A DNA stretch of 64,000 bases, taken from contig NC_090729.1 of the NCBI RefSeq assembly GCF_036898095.1, positions 69,104,224 through 69,168,223 of the forward strand, written 5' to 3'. Below, one piece after another: positions 11,436-22,302 of this stretch. The notes beneath the pieces were generated by a model, which worked only from the letters and a program-made list of their open reading frames with translations, searched no databases and had not been told where the DNA came from. Positions within the stretch are counted from its first letter, which is position 1; every line of letters starts with the position of its first letter. The stretch is from Palaemon carinicauda (Eukaryota > Arthropoda > Malacostraca > Decapoda > Palaemonidae). The translations under genes were made by a program, and so were the position numbers.

Positions 11436-12770
11436 CCAGAGTGCATGACATCAAGGTAATAAAAGTTTGTGGCAAGCATATCATCTATTTGTGCTCGGTC
11501 TACCGGAATCCAGACTTGGATGATTCCATCTTCGATTGTCCTCTTACCATTATGGCTAAGATACAAGATGATAAAAAGGCTCCTTTTGTTTTTGTTGGTG
11601 ATTTCAATGTTCACCATAGGGAGTGGTTAAATTCTGTTTCTCCTACTGATAGCCATGTCTGAGGAGCTTAGAACTTTGCCTCTGAAACAGGCTGTGAGCT
11701 CATCATAAGTGAAGCTAATCGCTGTTCTGGTAACTGATTGAATCTGGTATACACTTGACTCCCTTGGCATTATGACAAGTTATGTTGGTTCTCCAGTTGG
11801 GACATCCAATCATGCCTTGATTTCATTAGTAGTTAGGACTGAGCAGCCTGTCCCTTTTGTGTCATACTCATGTAAGATTTATAAGTAATCTAAAGCAAAC
11901 TGGAATGATATTTCTAGTTATCTTTTGAATTTGTTGCAGTTGTATAATAGAGTTTAGTCTATTGTTCTTTTGAATGAAACTTGGATCAACGTAATTGATA
12001 GGTGCAATCCTTCTCGTGTGCTGCTAAGGTACCGAGTGAAAGACAAACCATGGTTCAATGATGATTTTAGATGTGCTCATTGGAGAGGCAGGAGGTCTTT
12101 CATCTATAGAAGGGTAACAGATCTGATTTGACTTTGAACAACTATACTCGGTTAAGTTTAGGATTCAAATGAAAAGGAAGACAATTTAACCATAAAAGAA
12201 CCTCTTTCCGGTAAAACCCAAATACATACTGTAGTTGATGTAGACTCACTGCCCATAGGAAAAGCCAACTCTCTTGGTTGATGTGTCTGACAGTACGCAG
12301 AGTAATGAGAAACTCGATATTCCCCATTTCTGTTTCCTTAGGATAAACTGGGTATAGCTTTTCGGTCCCGTGACATTAAAATTCTGTTGATGGACCTCAA
12401 AGCTTATGGAGGTGTAGACCAATTTTTTTTTTCTTTTTTTTTTTTTTCTTTTTTACTGTTAAGACATCTGATTTCTTGGCTCCTAAGTTTTCTGTTATTT
12501 TGCGCAAGTTGACAAGAAGAGAATTGGTTAGCACCATACCTAGACGGTGATTGTGGTCAAAAAGTTCGTATGATTGGCCTTGATTTTAGTCCTGCCTTTG
12601 ACAGTGTTAATCATGAGATCTCTCTTTATAATTCAAACAGTTGGGTGTAGGTAGGTCTTTATTTAACATATGCTTTTCTAATTTTCTAAGCAATAGATTG
12701 CAAAGAGTTGTAATTAATGGATACCATGGTGAATATAAAATTTCTCATTTCTGGTCTAGATTCTAAGCTC
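11436..12770 (+). pseudogene. LINE endonuclease-RT remnant, copy L2
   Basis: Same family as copy L1, in the opposite orientation. It starts at an endonuclease block (IKVIKVCGKHIIYLCSVYRN, then FVFVGDFNVHHREWL, 11441-11662). It then follows the LINE protein in broken frames: a C-terminal endonuclease part with GTSNHALISL (about 11790), a linker with KPWFNDDFRCAHW (about 12045), a pre-RT block with AFRSRDIKILLMDLKAYGG (about 12355) and RT motif A (DFSPAFDSVNHE, about 12585). The sequence becomes unrecognisable after about 12770. Several frameshifts and stops are present and no catalytic RT motif C is visible, so it is dead. A T-rich run of about 30 bp lies at 12423-12455. Confidence 0.65.
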
Positions 12771-13131
12771 TGGCACCGTCGTTCATTTAGTTCTTTATGC
12801 ATGTTGGCCATCCAGACCTACTCGTTCGTTCGTTCAGATTGCCTGGAGCTAATTTCCAGGTGGGGCCAGACTAGAAATCATAACCCCGACAAGCAAACCT
12901 ACTCGCTGTGGGGCGCATGGCATACAAAACGCGTGAAAAAGAAGTGGATAGCATATTTTGGAAGAATGTCTTTTGGTATAGATTAGTTATTTTATGTAGT
13001 TCCTCCAGTAAATTAAAAGATATTACAACTTAAAAAGATACAATGTAAGATCACAATATTATTTACCATAGAAAATGACAGATGTAAAATGTGGACTTTA
13101 CAAGTTGATGACAGTAACTCAAAAGAAATGA

Positions 13132-13136
<5 letters not shown>
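12771..13136. other. No recognised feature
   Basis: AT-rich sequence with only short open frames. Possible 3' tail of the LINE remnant. Confidence 0.4.

Positions 13137-13211
<75 letters not shown>
13137..13211. repeat. (GA)n microsatellite
   Basis: About 75 bp of perfect GA repeats. Confidence 0.95.
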
Positions 13212-13213
<2 letters not shown>

Positions 13214-14604
13214 CGGAATAAAACCTACAGTAGTCTTAGATACAGTAAATGGTCATTTGGTAATCAAAATTCAATTTAAAGAATTGACACTAAAAATGGA
13301 AGTTACAGTCAACAACAATTAACACCACTTGACAAACGAACTTGGTAATATTACACCTGTAATTCGGGAAACAGATGTTAACTTCAGTGGGTGTGTTTTG
13401 TGCAGATAGAATATAAATTCTTCTAATTAAGAAAATTTTATTAACACAAATCTTTTTATATTTATAAATTTAATTTTATAATATATTATATATGATTTAT
13501 AAATTACTAAACTGTGTAAAAATTTAATTTCTTTCTAAATTTATTTTTAAAAAATTATAGCAAACGTATGTTTTCTTCTGTACGCTTGGCTCAATAACGA
13601 ATTGGAACACCAGGTTTGTTATTATTGTCACGTCACCCAACTACTTATTGAGGTTTTGTCAGAACTTTTGGATCAGCAAAGACGGTAACAATTTTGTTTA
13701 AATTCTGTTAATGTTAAGGATTATTAATATGTAAGTCTTTACTATACAGTAGCTTAATTTTTTTCACATTTTATATATCGTGTCATGCATAAGGCTATGT
13801 CAAGTTACAAATAGTCAGGGCTTTAATGGTACAAGTAATAGGCCTCAGTGGATGTATGTTAAGGCTACCCATTAACCAAGCTTTCGTTGTCTGTACCATA
13901 GGATAGGGTTAAGCCATTTCGTGGCCAGCCATTGCTTCAATTGTGAAACTTGTGACACCTTCCAGATTTATGGGTTACCCTTTTTACAAAAAACACAATT
14001 TGAACCTTCACCTTGAGGAACTGCTTGTAAGGCAGAGGTTGTATACAAATTATCTCTGCCTTCTTTACTATAAATATTCTTTACTTCCTCATTTCTACCG
14101 TGTGGCCCAGAAGCCGGGATATTTTTTTTTCTGTACATCTCACTTCTTTCAAGCACTTCTACTTCCCTTTGAAGTCACTCCAACAACCATTCAAGATCAC
14201 TTTCAAGGCCACCTACACTCTCTTGACCATTGTAGCCTTAACTCCGTTGGAAGCCGAGACACAATCATAGGGGTTAGAACCTCTTACTGCTTGCCTGTTA
14301 CTCCAAGGGCATCTAAGGGACATGCCCATTTTGGCTCTAATTTCCGGTGAAGTTACATTATGGACCCACGGCTCAGTTCTGGACTTTTAAAATGGCATTT
14401 ATGTATGTTTTCTATGACTATTTCAAATTAATCTGACCTGTATAAGAATAAAAAATGAATAGTTTTAAAGCTACAGAACCCACTTGAAGAACAATGAGAA
14501 GGACAGGGACACAGTGGGTAATGAGTTTTTGCACGTTGGAGATAGGATGTATCAAAATATCAAAACTTAATGAGATCCACCTAACCTAACCTAGCTTGCC
14601 GATT
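13212..14604. other. No recognised feature
   Basis: AT-rich DNA. A 135-codon open frame (13943-14350, plus) has no recognisable domain or compositional support. A (CCTAA)2-3 motif lies at about 14579-14595. Confidence 0.4.
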
Positions 14605-14900
14605 CCCCACTTACCAAATGAGAGAACTAAGTTTTGATTTTGAAGTGTCCTCCTAGAAGAGCTGTTTCCCATTGCTGAGAGTCCCTTCTACCCTTACCAA
14701 GTGGAAAGTAGCCACAGAACAATTACAGGGCAGTAGTTAACCCCTTGAGTGAAGAAGAATTTTTTGGGTATCTTATTATTGTCAGGTGTATGAGGAAAGA
14801 GGCGAAGGTGTAAAATATAGGCCAGACTATTTGGTGTATGTGTAGGCCAAGGAGAAATTAGCCTTAACCAGGGAAGGATCCAATGTAGTACTATCACTTA
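14605..14900 (-). repeat. AAT-tailed dispersed repeat, copy 4, truncated
   Basis: Reverse-strand match to the middle of the family seen at 1946-3997, including 'gtagccac...gaacaattaca' and 'aggccagactat'. Both ends are missing. Confidence 0.5.
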
Positions 14901-15189
14901 TCATAGAACGAGTGACGTACAATGCTGCATCATAACCTTACCTATTGCACACCATTCGTTATCCTGGCAAATGTCAATATATTATTTAGATAAACTTCAA
15001 TAAACCACCAATGTGCATAGGCTATGCATGTTATTCTGACCTTATTCAGAATTAGAAGTTGCAGGTGTAGTATGGCAATTGCTTAACTCCATTAGAACCT
15101 TGCAATAACAGGCCCAAAATCTTGATAACTAGAGTTAGGGGGTACTGTAAAAGGTTTCCGTAAAAAGTACTTGTTAAGTTACTAATAAA
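14901..15189. other. No recognised feature
   Basis: Nothing recognisable beyond short AT-rich runs. Confidence 0.35.
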
Positions 15190-15580
15190 CTTAACAATAT
15201 TTGATAGGGATTATCTTTCGGCGAAGCTGGAAGACTAGCCATTAAGATGTTCATACGAGGTGGCAACCACCCAACCACTATTTAGTGGAAGGTAGAGGGG
15301 GGGTTAACCCGGTACTCCCTCTCACTCGCACATCAGTGACATTTCACCACTTTTTCTTTTGACTCTGGAGAGAACAGACATTTCCGCTCTGCTCCCGTTG
15401 AGACTTGGCCATACAGACCATTGCTTTCAGACCACTCTCTCTCTTTTCAGGTGTGATTGTTCTTTGATGCTCCTCTTGTGTGTGTCCAGGACCTGAAGGC
15501 CGCACTTGTGGCACCTTCATGGGTATTTTACAGGCTGCCCAGCGGCAAGAGCCCGTGTCTTACATATGGTAAGGCAATCT
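15190..15580 (+). mobile_element. DIRS element 5' end fragment (E-like family)
   Basis: About 200 bp resemble the left terminal region of element E (17.55-17.78 kb): 'attatctttcggcgaagctg' then a 'gagccatt'-like block, a G/C-rich hairpin-like stretch and a 'ctctgg'-type leader. This is followed by a Cys-containing frame (VCPGPEGRTCGTFM, about 15480-15520) that looks like the start of a DIRS gag-like protein. It then runs into (CA)n at 15583-15603. The rest of the element is absent. The assignment rests on visual similarity. Confidence 0.45.
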
Positions 15581-15603
15581 ACACACACACACACACACAC
15601 ACA

Positions 15604-16075
15604 TGGGTATTATTTTACTTATGTACATTTATTGCTTTCAACATAAAATATAGGGTTTTCTGTTGTATTATGATGTGATATGAATGATTTTGAGGTTTAT
15701 TTCCATCGCAAATGAATACTTATCCATCCACCACCCCTCCCCCTATAGATAACAACCTGGGGAACCTCCTTGGGATGCGGGGTTTTGAGTGGGGAGACAA
15801 AGTAGGTAAAAACAGGGCAAAATGGAGGAAAAAAACTTAAATATAATACTCAAACATTTAAAAATGGACCGGTAAACAGGTATACACTGAATTCAAAATA
15901 CATAAAAACACTGGAAATGTGAAAACCCAAGCCAAGAATTTTACATGAAAAAATGGCATACAAATGCACCATAGGACTAGTTATTGCATGTTACATTGTA
16001 GTTGTGCACTAACCTAACCTTAATCTTCTGACCTAACCTGTCACTAAATATATCTGCACCTGGATGGCGGGGGCT
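15604..16075. other. No recognised feature
   Basis: No gene. Scattered 'taacctaacc' motifs at the right edge. Confidence 0.35.
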
Positions 16076-16180
16076 TGCCCCCCCCCCCCCTTTTAGGTGG
16101 GGCCTTGTACCCCACACCCCCGTTTAGGTGGGGGGCCTTGCCCCCCCCCCCCCACACCCCCTAACCTAACCTAACCTAAT
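16076..16180. repeat. C/G homopolymer tandem unit followed by (CCTAA)n
   Basis: Two copies of a unit 'aggtgggg...cttg' plus a run of about 13 C precede about five tandem CCTAA units (16156-16180). CCTAA/TTAGG is the standard arthropod telomere unit. Confidence 0.6.
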
Positions 16181-16384
16181 GTTTTTCTTGATTTGAATAA
16201 GAACTAGGTTACCTTATTAATGTCCATAACTAAAATAATACCTGATCGGTACCTAATACTACAGAAATAAATATTATACTCACCATTACTCTGTCTTACA
16301 AGCCTGAACAATGGGGCGGCTAGTCCTCCTCCTCCTCCTCTTCCTGTGGCCTCTTAGGCCGTTGCCTCTCTCCTTGAGGAGGTT

Positions 16385-17430
16385 ACGGCAATGCAGCAGT
16401 TTTAAAAAAATAATGTAGTCGCTGATTTTCAGGGTATTGTTTTAAAAATAAATAGCGAGATATATATTGCTTAAAATATTGTGAGCGATTTCCAGGCCAC
16501 TTGATCCACTCTTTGAGATCCCTTTAAAGTCTTTCAATATTTTGAGTATCTACCAATGAATTATAAGGGTCTACAAAGTTTTCCGAATGATTCACCGTGT
16601 TATGCACAGTATATAACCCAAAGATGACAGCTTATTATACACACGCCACTTGTCGCTATTAATACACGAGCCACTCTTAATATATTTTTGGATTAAAGGA
16701 ATAAGATTTTCAGCTGAGCGTTCTCGAGGCAAAGGCTCCACTAAAGGCAGTATAAAAAATTTCTTGGATTCCCTCTCAATCCCCCCAAAAACTCAATATC
16801 ACTGAGAGGACGGCCCCTGTCAAATTTACGTTTGCCAAAATGAGATTCATCTATTTCTGTTATAACACCATCACCACCAGTTGGTTCTTAATTATCAAAA
16901 TGATATTCAGCAACTTCACAACAAAAACTATGCCAATCAACACTGGTTGCTCTACTAATTTTAAGAGAATCTATTACAATATGATGGTTCCACAATTTAT
17001 TGACCCAATGATTAATGAATAATAATAGTTTCCAAGCAGGAAGATGAGTACCATCTAAAAAGGTACCTTTACAATCTGAAACTTGATACCCACCTCGCCG
17101 GCATTTCTTTGTTTTAGTAATCACCACAGTAGAACTACATTACCAGATATGCTTATCTTCCCTAAAAAGTATTGGTTTCTGACTCTTAGGACACTGAACA
17201 CTCAAAGGTAACACAATGTTGACTGAAAAAATCATATGCATATTTTGCATGTTCGGGATATGCACCACCATGATATTTGCCTATTACCCAAAAATAATCG
17301 AGCTCACAAGAGTCACGCAACTGAATTTCACTATCCATACCTTTACCTGTATACTGATGGCGGAAAAGAAAATCCTTGGTCTGTTGGAACTGTATTGTCT
17401 TCTGATTGGTTAACAATGAAAACGTCATAA
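16385..17430 (-). pseudogene. Merlin-type (ISXO2-like DDE) transposase
   Basis: Reading right to left: an N-terminal segment (FSLLTNQKTIQF, about 17425) and a middle segment (VITKTKKCRRGGYQVSDCKG, then SVDWHSFCCEVAEYHF, 17127-16888). A catalytic core follows, with the first Asp in EIDESHFGKRKF (about 16830-16865), the second in NSDKWRVYNKLSSLGY (about 16640) and the third acidic residue in DTQNIERL-x-RDLKEW (about 16545). This is the order and spacing of ISXO2-like / Merlin DDE transposases, which cut and paste DNA with short target duplications. Three or more frame breaks separate the segments, so it is inactive. No terminal inverted repeats were identified. DIRS element D begins about 70 bp upstream of its start. 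Confidence 0.7.
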
Positions 17431-17516
17431 ATTGACAGCCAGTTACATAAAGTGTGACAATTGTCGTCATTATCTCTTTAACGAGGACCAACCAAACCAT
17501 AGTTTTTAAACATAAG

Positions 17517-18400
17517 TTGTTCCGTAACCGAAATACAAACCACGCTATTTACAAAGGGTATTACTTTTAGCGTAGCTGAAATGGCGAGCCATTAGAATTT
17601 AACGAGGGTGTATTACCCCCGCGCTAGTTAGTGGGGGGGGGGGGGGTAGGGGAGTGGTAGCTAGCTACCCCTCCTCCCCCTCACACACAGGTGAATACTC
17701 ACTTTCACTTTTGGCTCGGACTGTGACAGACGTCTCTGTCTTGGTCCTCTCTTGGCAGCCATTGTTTGTTTTGTCTTTACTTAATCGCTTACTTTTCTTT
17801 TACTCTATATATATGTAAACATGTTTTCATGTTTGTATATATATTTGGGTATAGAAATAAGTAAGTTTCCTTTTCAGCTTTGTGTGTGTAGTGTACGATA
17901 TCTACGTGGAGGCCTCGGCAGTTAGGCCACCACGGCGTAATTTTATGGGTGGCGATCGAGTTTGACTTATGTCTTTCTCTCTCTCTCTCTTGAGGTCGTT
18001 CACCCTTTTACTACGTGTTACTACGGCCTTGTAGCTTCCTTTCCGTGTGGGGGGGTTGCTACGCCGTACGTTTGTCTCAGTTAGTTATGAATCTAATTGT
18101 AGTTGTTTTTTGTTTTTCAGCTTGTAGAACGATTCCTTTCGGGGTTTTCGTTCTTTCTTTAGTGTTCATTCATTTTTAAATTACAGAATTACATAGTTAC
18201 ATAATTATAATTGTTATAATTCTGTTTTGGTTACAGCTCTCCTTCCGCGAGTGTAAGTGGTTGTGAGGACACGTGCCTGTTGTGTAATTCTTGTTCCTTT
18301 CCCTCGGGATTCCTCTTCGGAGCCTTCCCGGGGGAATGAATGTGTACTAATATTATTTGTTTTTATTTTTTTACAGTTACCGATCTAGTTCGTTTCTGTA
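17517..18400 (+). repeat. Element E left terminal repeat and leader
   Basis: Contains the G/C-rich hairpin region (about 17610-17680, poly-G run of about 15). Past the terminal repeat is a T-rich leader with 'tttttgtttttcag' (about 18105-18120), a strong pyrimidine-tract-plus-AG splice acceptor shape. No coding sequence is evident. Confidence 0.5.
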
Positions 18401-20800
18401 ATATGGCAACGGTGTGAGCTGTCTGGTTGAGTCCTGGGGATTCGGCTGTTGGTGCCTCCCTCCTTGTATTTTCGTCAGGGGCGTGTCTCCTTCTACTGGA
18501 AGTACTCCCGTGACGACGGACAGCTCTCCAGTTCATTTTAGAACTCTCAGGAGGCTTGCCTCCTTGGGCGGGTAACTTTCCTTCCGAGGGAAGTTTTTTT
18601 CCTGTCCAGGCTTGAGTTTTTCCCCTTTTGGGGGGTTCTTCTCTTGCCTTTTTTTCGTGCGACTATGCTCTTGGTGCTGAGCGGTCGCACCTGCAGTTTC
18701 GCTCAAGGGGCTGAGCAACTGCAGGAGCTCCTCTTCGGAGGATTGCTCCTTTTAGGTCGCTGGCTGACCAGTCTCTTCCACGAAGTGTTTCTCTTTCGTT
18801 CGCGAGAGAGTACACTCATAGAGACTCCTCTTCGGAGGTTTCTTCTGTTGCTGTTGCTGTTGGCCTCCCTCGCCGTAAGGCCCACCGTCCGCCTCGTCGT
18901 AAGGGCCTCTCATCTCCCTATAAGGGTGCTTGAGGCTCCTTTTTGGATCTCCGTTTGCAGCCTACAACTCCTTTTTCTCGATCTTCCGCCTTGGTGCAGA
19001 TGGACAGCAGTCTGATCTCGTCTCCCGACGGGCAATGGTCTTCCCGACGGACAACGGTCTTCCCGACGGACAGCGGTCTTCCGACGGCCATCAGTCTTCC
19101 GGCGGACAACGATCCCTTCGGGGCAAAGGGTTGCCCCCACGGGGGTTCTTCCCTTGCGTGTCAGGGTTTCCCTGCGCGCCCTTCTGCTGTGTTCTCTCCT
19201 GCTCCCGCTCAGTGTTAGCACACAGGCGCTCTTCTGCTCATCAGCGCTCTCCTGTTCGTCTGCGCTTTCAAGATGATCATCCCTGCGGTTCCTGTTGGTT
19301 CCTGTTACGCACCCTGTGGGCCCACGTTCGCCCTTGCGATCTAGAACTTCGGTTCAGGTCGGGGTCAAGGACTCTTCTTCTTTGCGCAGGCTTCCACGCG
19401 TAGCCTTCTGTTCGTCAGCGATCATCAGCTCGCCAGCGATCATCAGCTCGTCAGCGATCATCAGCAATCACCTGTCTCTCGGCGATCTCCGGATCGCCCA
19501 CGTGTGTTACAGCCGGCACGCCAACGTTCTCCAACACTTCTGAAGGAACATGGTTCGCCAGCTACTAGCTCACCTGTGCATGCCGATCGCCATCGCGCGA
19601 CCCTCAACTGCGGATGGTGATCGCCATCGCGCGACCCTCAAACTGCGGATGCTGATCGCCATCGCGCGACCCTCAACTGCGGATGCTGATCGCCATCGCG
19701 CGACCCTCAACTGCGGATGCTGATCGCCATCGCGCGACCCTCAACTGCGGATGCTGATCGCCATCGCGCGACCCTCAACTGCGGATGCTGATCGCCATCG
19801 CGCGACCGCACACCTGCGGATGCTGATCACCATCGCTCGACCCTGCGCATGCTGATCGCCATCGCGCGACCCTCAACTGCGTATGCTGTTCGCCATCGCG
19901 CGATCGCCCACCTGCAGATGCTGCTCGCCAACGCGCGACCGCCGACCTGCGCATGCTGCTCGCCATCGCGCGACCCTGGCATGCTGATCACCATCGCGCG
20001 ACCCTGCGCATACTGATCACCATCGCGCGACCCGGCGCATGCTGATCACATCGCGCGACCCGGCGCATGCTGATCACATCGCGCGATCGCCCTCCTGCAC
20101 AGGCTTCTCGCGATCGCTCACCTTCGCAAACTGCTCGACCATCGCGTCGGCATAACACAACGCGCCATCGCCAACCTGCGCATTAGCGCTCACCAGCTCA
20201 CCACCGATCGCTTGTTGATCCATATCGCCAGCGGTCTTCCTCGCCCACGCGGCAGCGCGTTTCCTCGCCACCGCGCTAACGCTTGCGTTCGCCGCCTCGG
20301 ACTCGCTCTCATCCACCTGCCCACCCTCACGACCGCTCGCCTGCGCGCCCACACTCCCACGTTCCTGCACGTCTACGCTCATGCTCTCCAATGTTCGCCC
20401 ACGCGCGAACCAACGGTTTTTCCATCGCGCGGACGGATGGTGTTCCGTCGCGCGAACCTACAGTGTTTCTTCGCACAAATGTCGGCTTATTTCTTGCAGT
20501 ATCCATTGCTCGTCTATGGGTTATCGCTCGCCGACCACCAGCTCTCGCCCTTCCTACCACGCTCGCCCTCCTTCTGCGCTCCTTCGCTCCCCTTCGTTTG
20601 CGTTACCGCGCATGAGCGCTTCCACGTTCACCCACGCGAAAATCTTTGAATTTCCGTCGCGCGAGCTCCAGGGCGATTGCGACCACGATTCCCAAAGGGG
20701 TTTTCGCAGCATGACCAGCCTGGCGAGTTCTTCTGGAGCGTATTTCCAGAACACGGCCTCACCCCGTAAACGCAGAGCATGGCACTTGCAAGAATAGGAG
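18401..20800 (+). pseudogene. Element E gag-like region, Ser/Arg/Pro-rich, broken
   Basis: Several overlapping 80-157-codon frames, none dominant, encode Arg-, Ser- and Pro-rich low-complexity protein (for example SPPRTRSHPPAHPHDRSP near 20290), as expected for the ORF before RT in DIRS elements. The position between leader and RT remnant supports a gag-like origin. A 21-bp-spaced repeat ('ttcccgacggacaacgg' variants) lies at 19025-19110 and a 34-bp minisatellite further on. No start or domain can be fixed. Confidence 0.4.
19573..20100. repeat. 34-bp minisatellite (CGCGAC-containing) in element E
   Basis: The unit starts 'gctgatcgccatcgcgcgac' and ends 'cctcaactgcggat'. Six nearly perfect copies are followed by degraded and shortened copies (units of about 24-36 bp) to about 20100. 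Confidence 0.85.
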
Positions 20801-21739
20801 AAACTTAAGGGAGATCTGAGCAACACTCCTCTTCCTGAACCTGGGTTAGCCCTTCCTCGTCATTACCTGGAAGGATTTTTGGCGGGGGGGCTTTCCGTTC
20901 GAGATTTCTCCATCGGACGAGGGGTGACTGCTTACCTCTTCCTCTGGGAGCTTACCAGGTTCTTTTCCTCCTCGGTTACGGCCTGAGGTTTGGTTCAAGG
21001 AAGCTACAGGAAGATCAAGGGTACTTTCCTCCTCTCGAGCTCAGGCACCTTGGCCTTTCGTCGTTAAGTATCTAACTTGCGGACAAGCTCGATGTTGTAC
21101 CATCTGGACGCGCTGACTGAGGGCTTCCTTCGGGTGTCTCATCTGTGGAGGTCGACGACCTTAGACACCCTTCCATCCTTGAGAAGAGTTTGTTTGTGCC
21201 CAAGGACAGAGACTTAGACAGCTGCTGTGCGGAGGAAATCGACTTCCGGTTTCACTCCTCCAAGGCGCTTTCTTCCAGACTCTGCAGGGCTCCAGCGCCC
21301 TTTTCTTTCAACCACGTCGGCCTAAGTTTTCGGCTACGACAACTGGGACAAGGTGTCCAATTGCAGTTTCCTCCTGTCAGGAACAGATGGCACGGGAGAC
21401 TCCCCCGGGGTGGCATAGTCCTAAAAGGAGTTCACGAACTCTAGGATTGCAGGTTTTTCGCTGGGAGGATGCTTAAGGTTACTCATCCGAATGACAGCTT
21501 CCCGATGCCCATTCCCGCACAATCTCTGTGATTAGCCAAGGATATCGCGCCTGCCGTCTCTGTCAGCGAATTCAGTGTCTCTGAACCTCTTGCCATAGCG
21601 TCAGCAGAGTTGCCCGGTTGGGCAGAATGATCCATATCTTAGGCGAAGGTCTTCCATAGGATCATCGACGGCTTCACCCCCGGCCCCCTCAGTCGATCCT
21701 TTCTTGTAAGGAAGGATCTGAGAGGGGATGTCCGTAGTC

Positions 21740-22190
21740 GACCTCCCAGCCCTGATCAAGTTTGTCGAACAAACTTCGGCCAGCGTAGACCAGCAGAATC
21801 GATCAGACTGGTAACGAGGCGACAGGACTCCTTAAACCCTGGATCGGAAGGACGGCTACTTTCAGTTTCCATTCCATCCATCTTCCAGGGTGCTCGTTGA
21901 ATTCAGCCTAGACTGCAAGTATTCCTGCTTATGATGCAGTGTGGCTATCCCGCCGTGGCATAGCAGGTTTGTTTCCCCAGAGAACTCTCCCTGCCTTCCT
22001 CTTGGCCGCTCAGGTGCAGGCTTCCGCCTCCTCTGCTGTTTGGAGGGCTGGTCAACTCCGGTAGGCTCGGGTTCGACCTTCTTCAGCGCCGGGACAAGCT
22101 TCCGGATGCTTACCATGAGTGTGGGCTCATGGTATTTTGCTTGGAGCCTTCTCTTCCTCTGCCTCAACATCTGGAGTATCTGGCCATGAT
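21740..22190 (+). pseudogene. Element E RT remnant
   Basis: A block RKDGYFQFPFHPSSRVLVEF (about 21843-21900) matches the RT motif-A region of DIRS elements (compare DLRDAYFHVPIHSDSQPF in element B). Flanking sequence aligns only loosely, in changing frames. It is interrupted by stops and by the 5S-like segment just downstream. RNase H motifs cannot be recognised with confidence between 22.4 and 24.1 kb. Confidence 0.5.
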
Positions 22191-22195
22191 ATTGA

Positions 22196-22302
22196 GTCAA
22201 CGGCCTTACCACGTTGGAAACCCCGCTTCTCGTCCGTCCAGCGAGGTTAAGCAACGTCGGTACTTGGATGGGTGACCACCTGGGGACGCCAGATTCTGTT
22301 AC
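22196..22302 (+). pseudogene. 5S rRNA-derived sequence
   Basis: The segment reads like a metazoan 5S rRNA gene from near its 5' end: 'cttaccacg', 'tctcgtccg', the box A-like 'ggttaagcaacgtcgg', then directly the box C-like 'tacttggatgggtgacc' and a 3' part. About 10 bases normally present between box A and box C (the intermediate element) are missing. It lies inside decayed element E. It may be a retroposed 5S copy or the 5S-derived head of a SINE3-type element; no LINE-like tail is visible. A Pol III promoter lacking the intermediate element would be weak or dead. Confidence 0.75.

Noticed and set aside
13943..14350. 135-codon open frame (plus) as a possible host gene
   Set aside because: No recognisable domain, no start context or splice evidence, AT-rich surroundings and neighbouring repeats.
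16076..16180. Chromosome end / true telomere
   Set aside because: Only about five CCTAA units, with unrelated sequence continuing on both sides.
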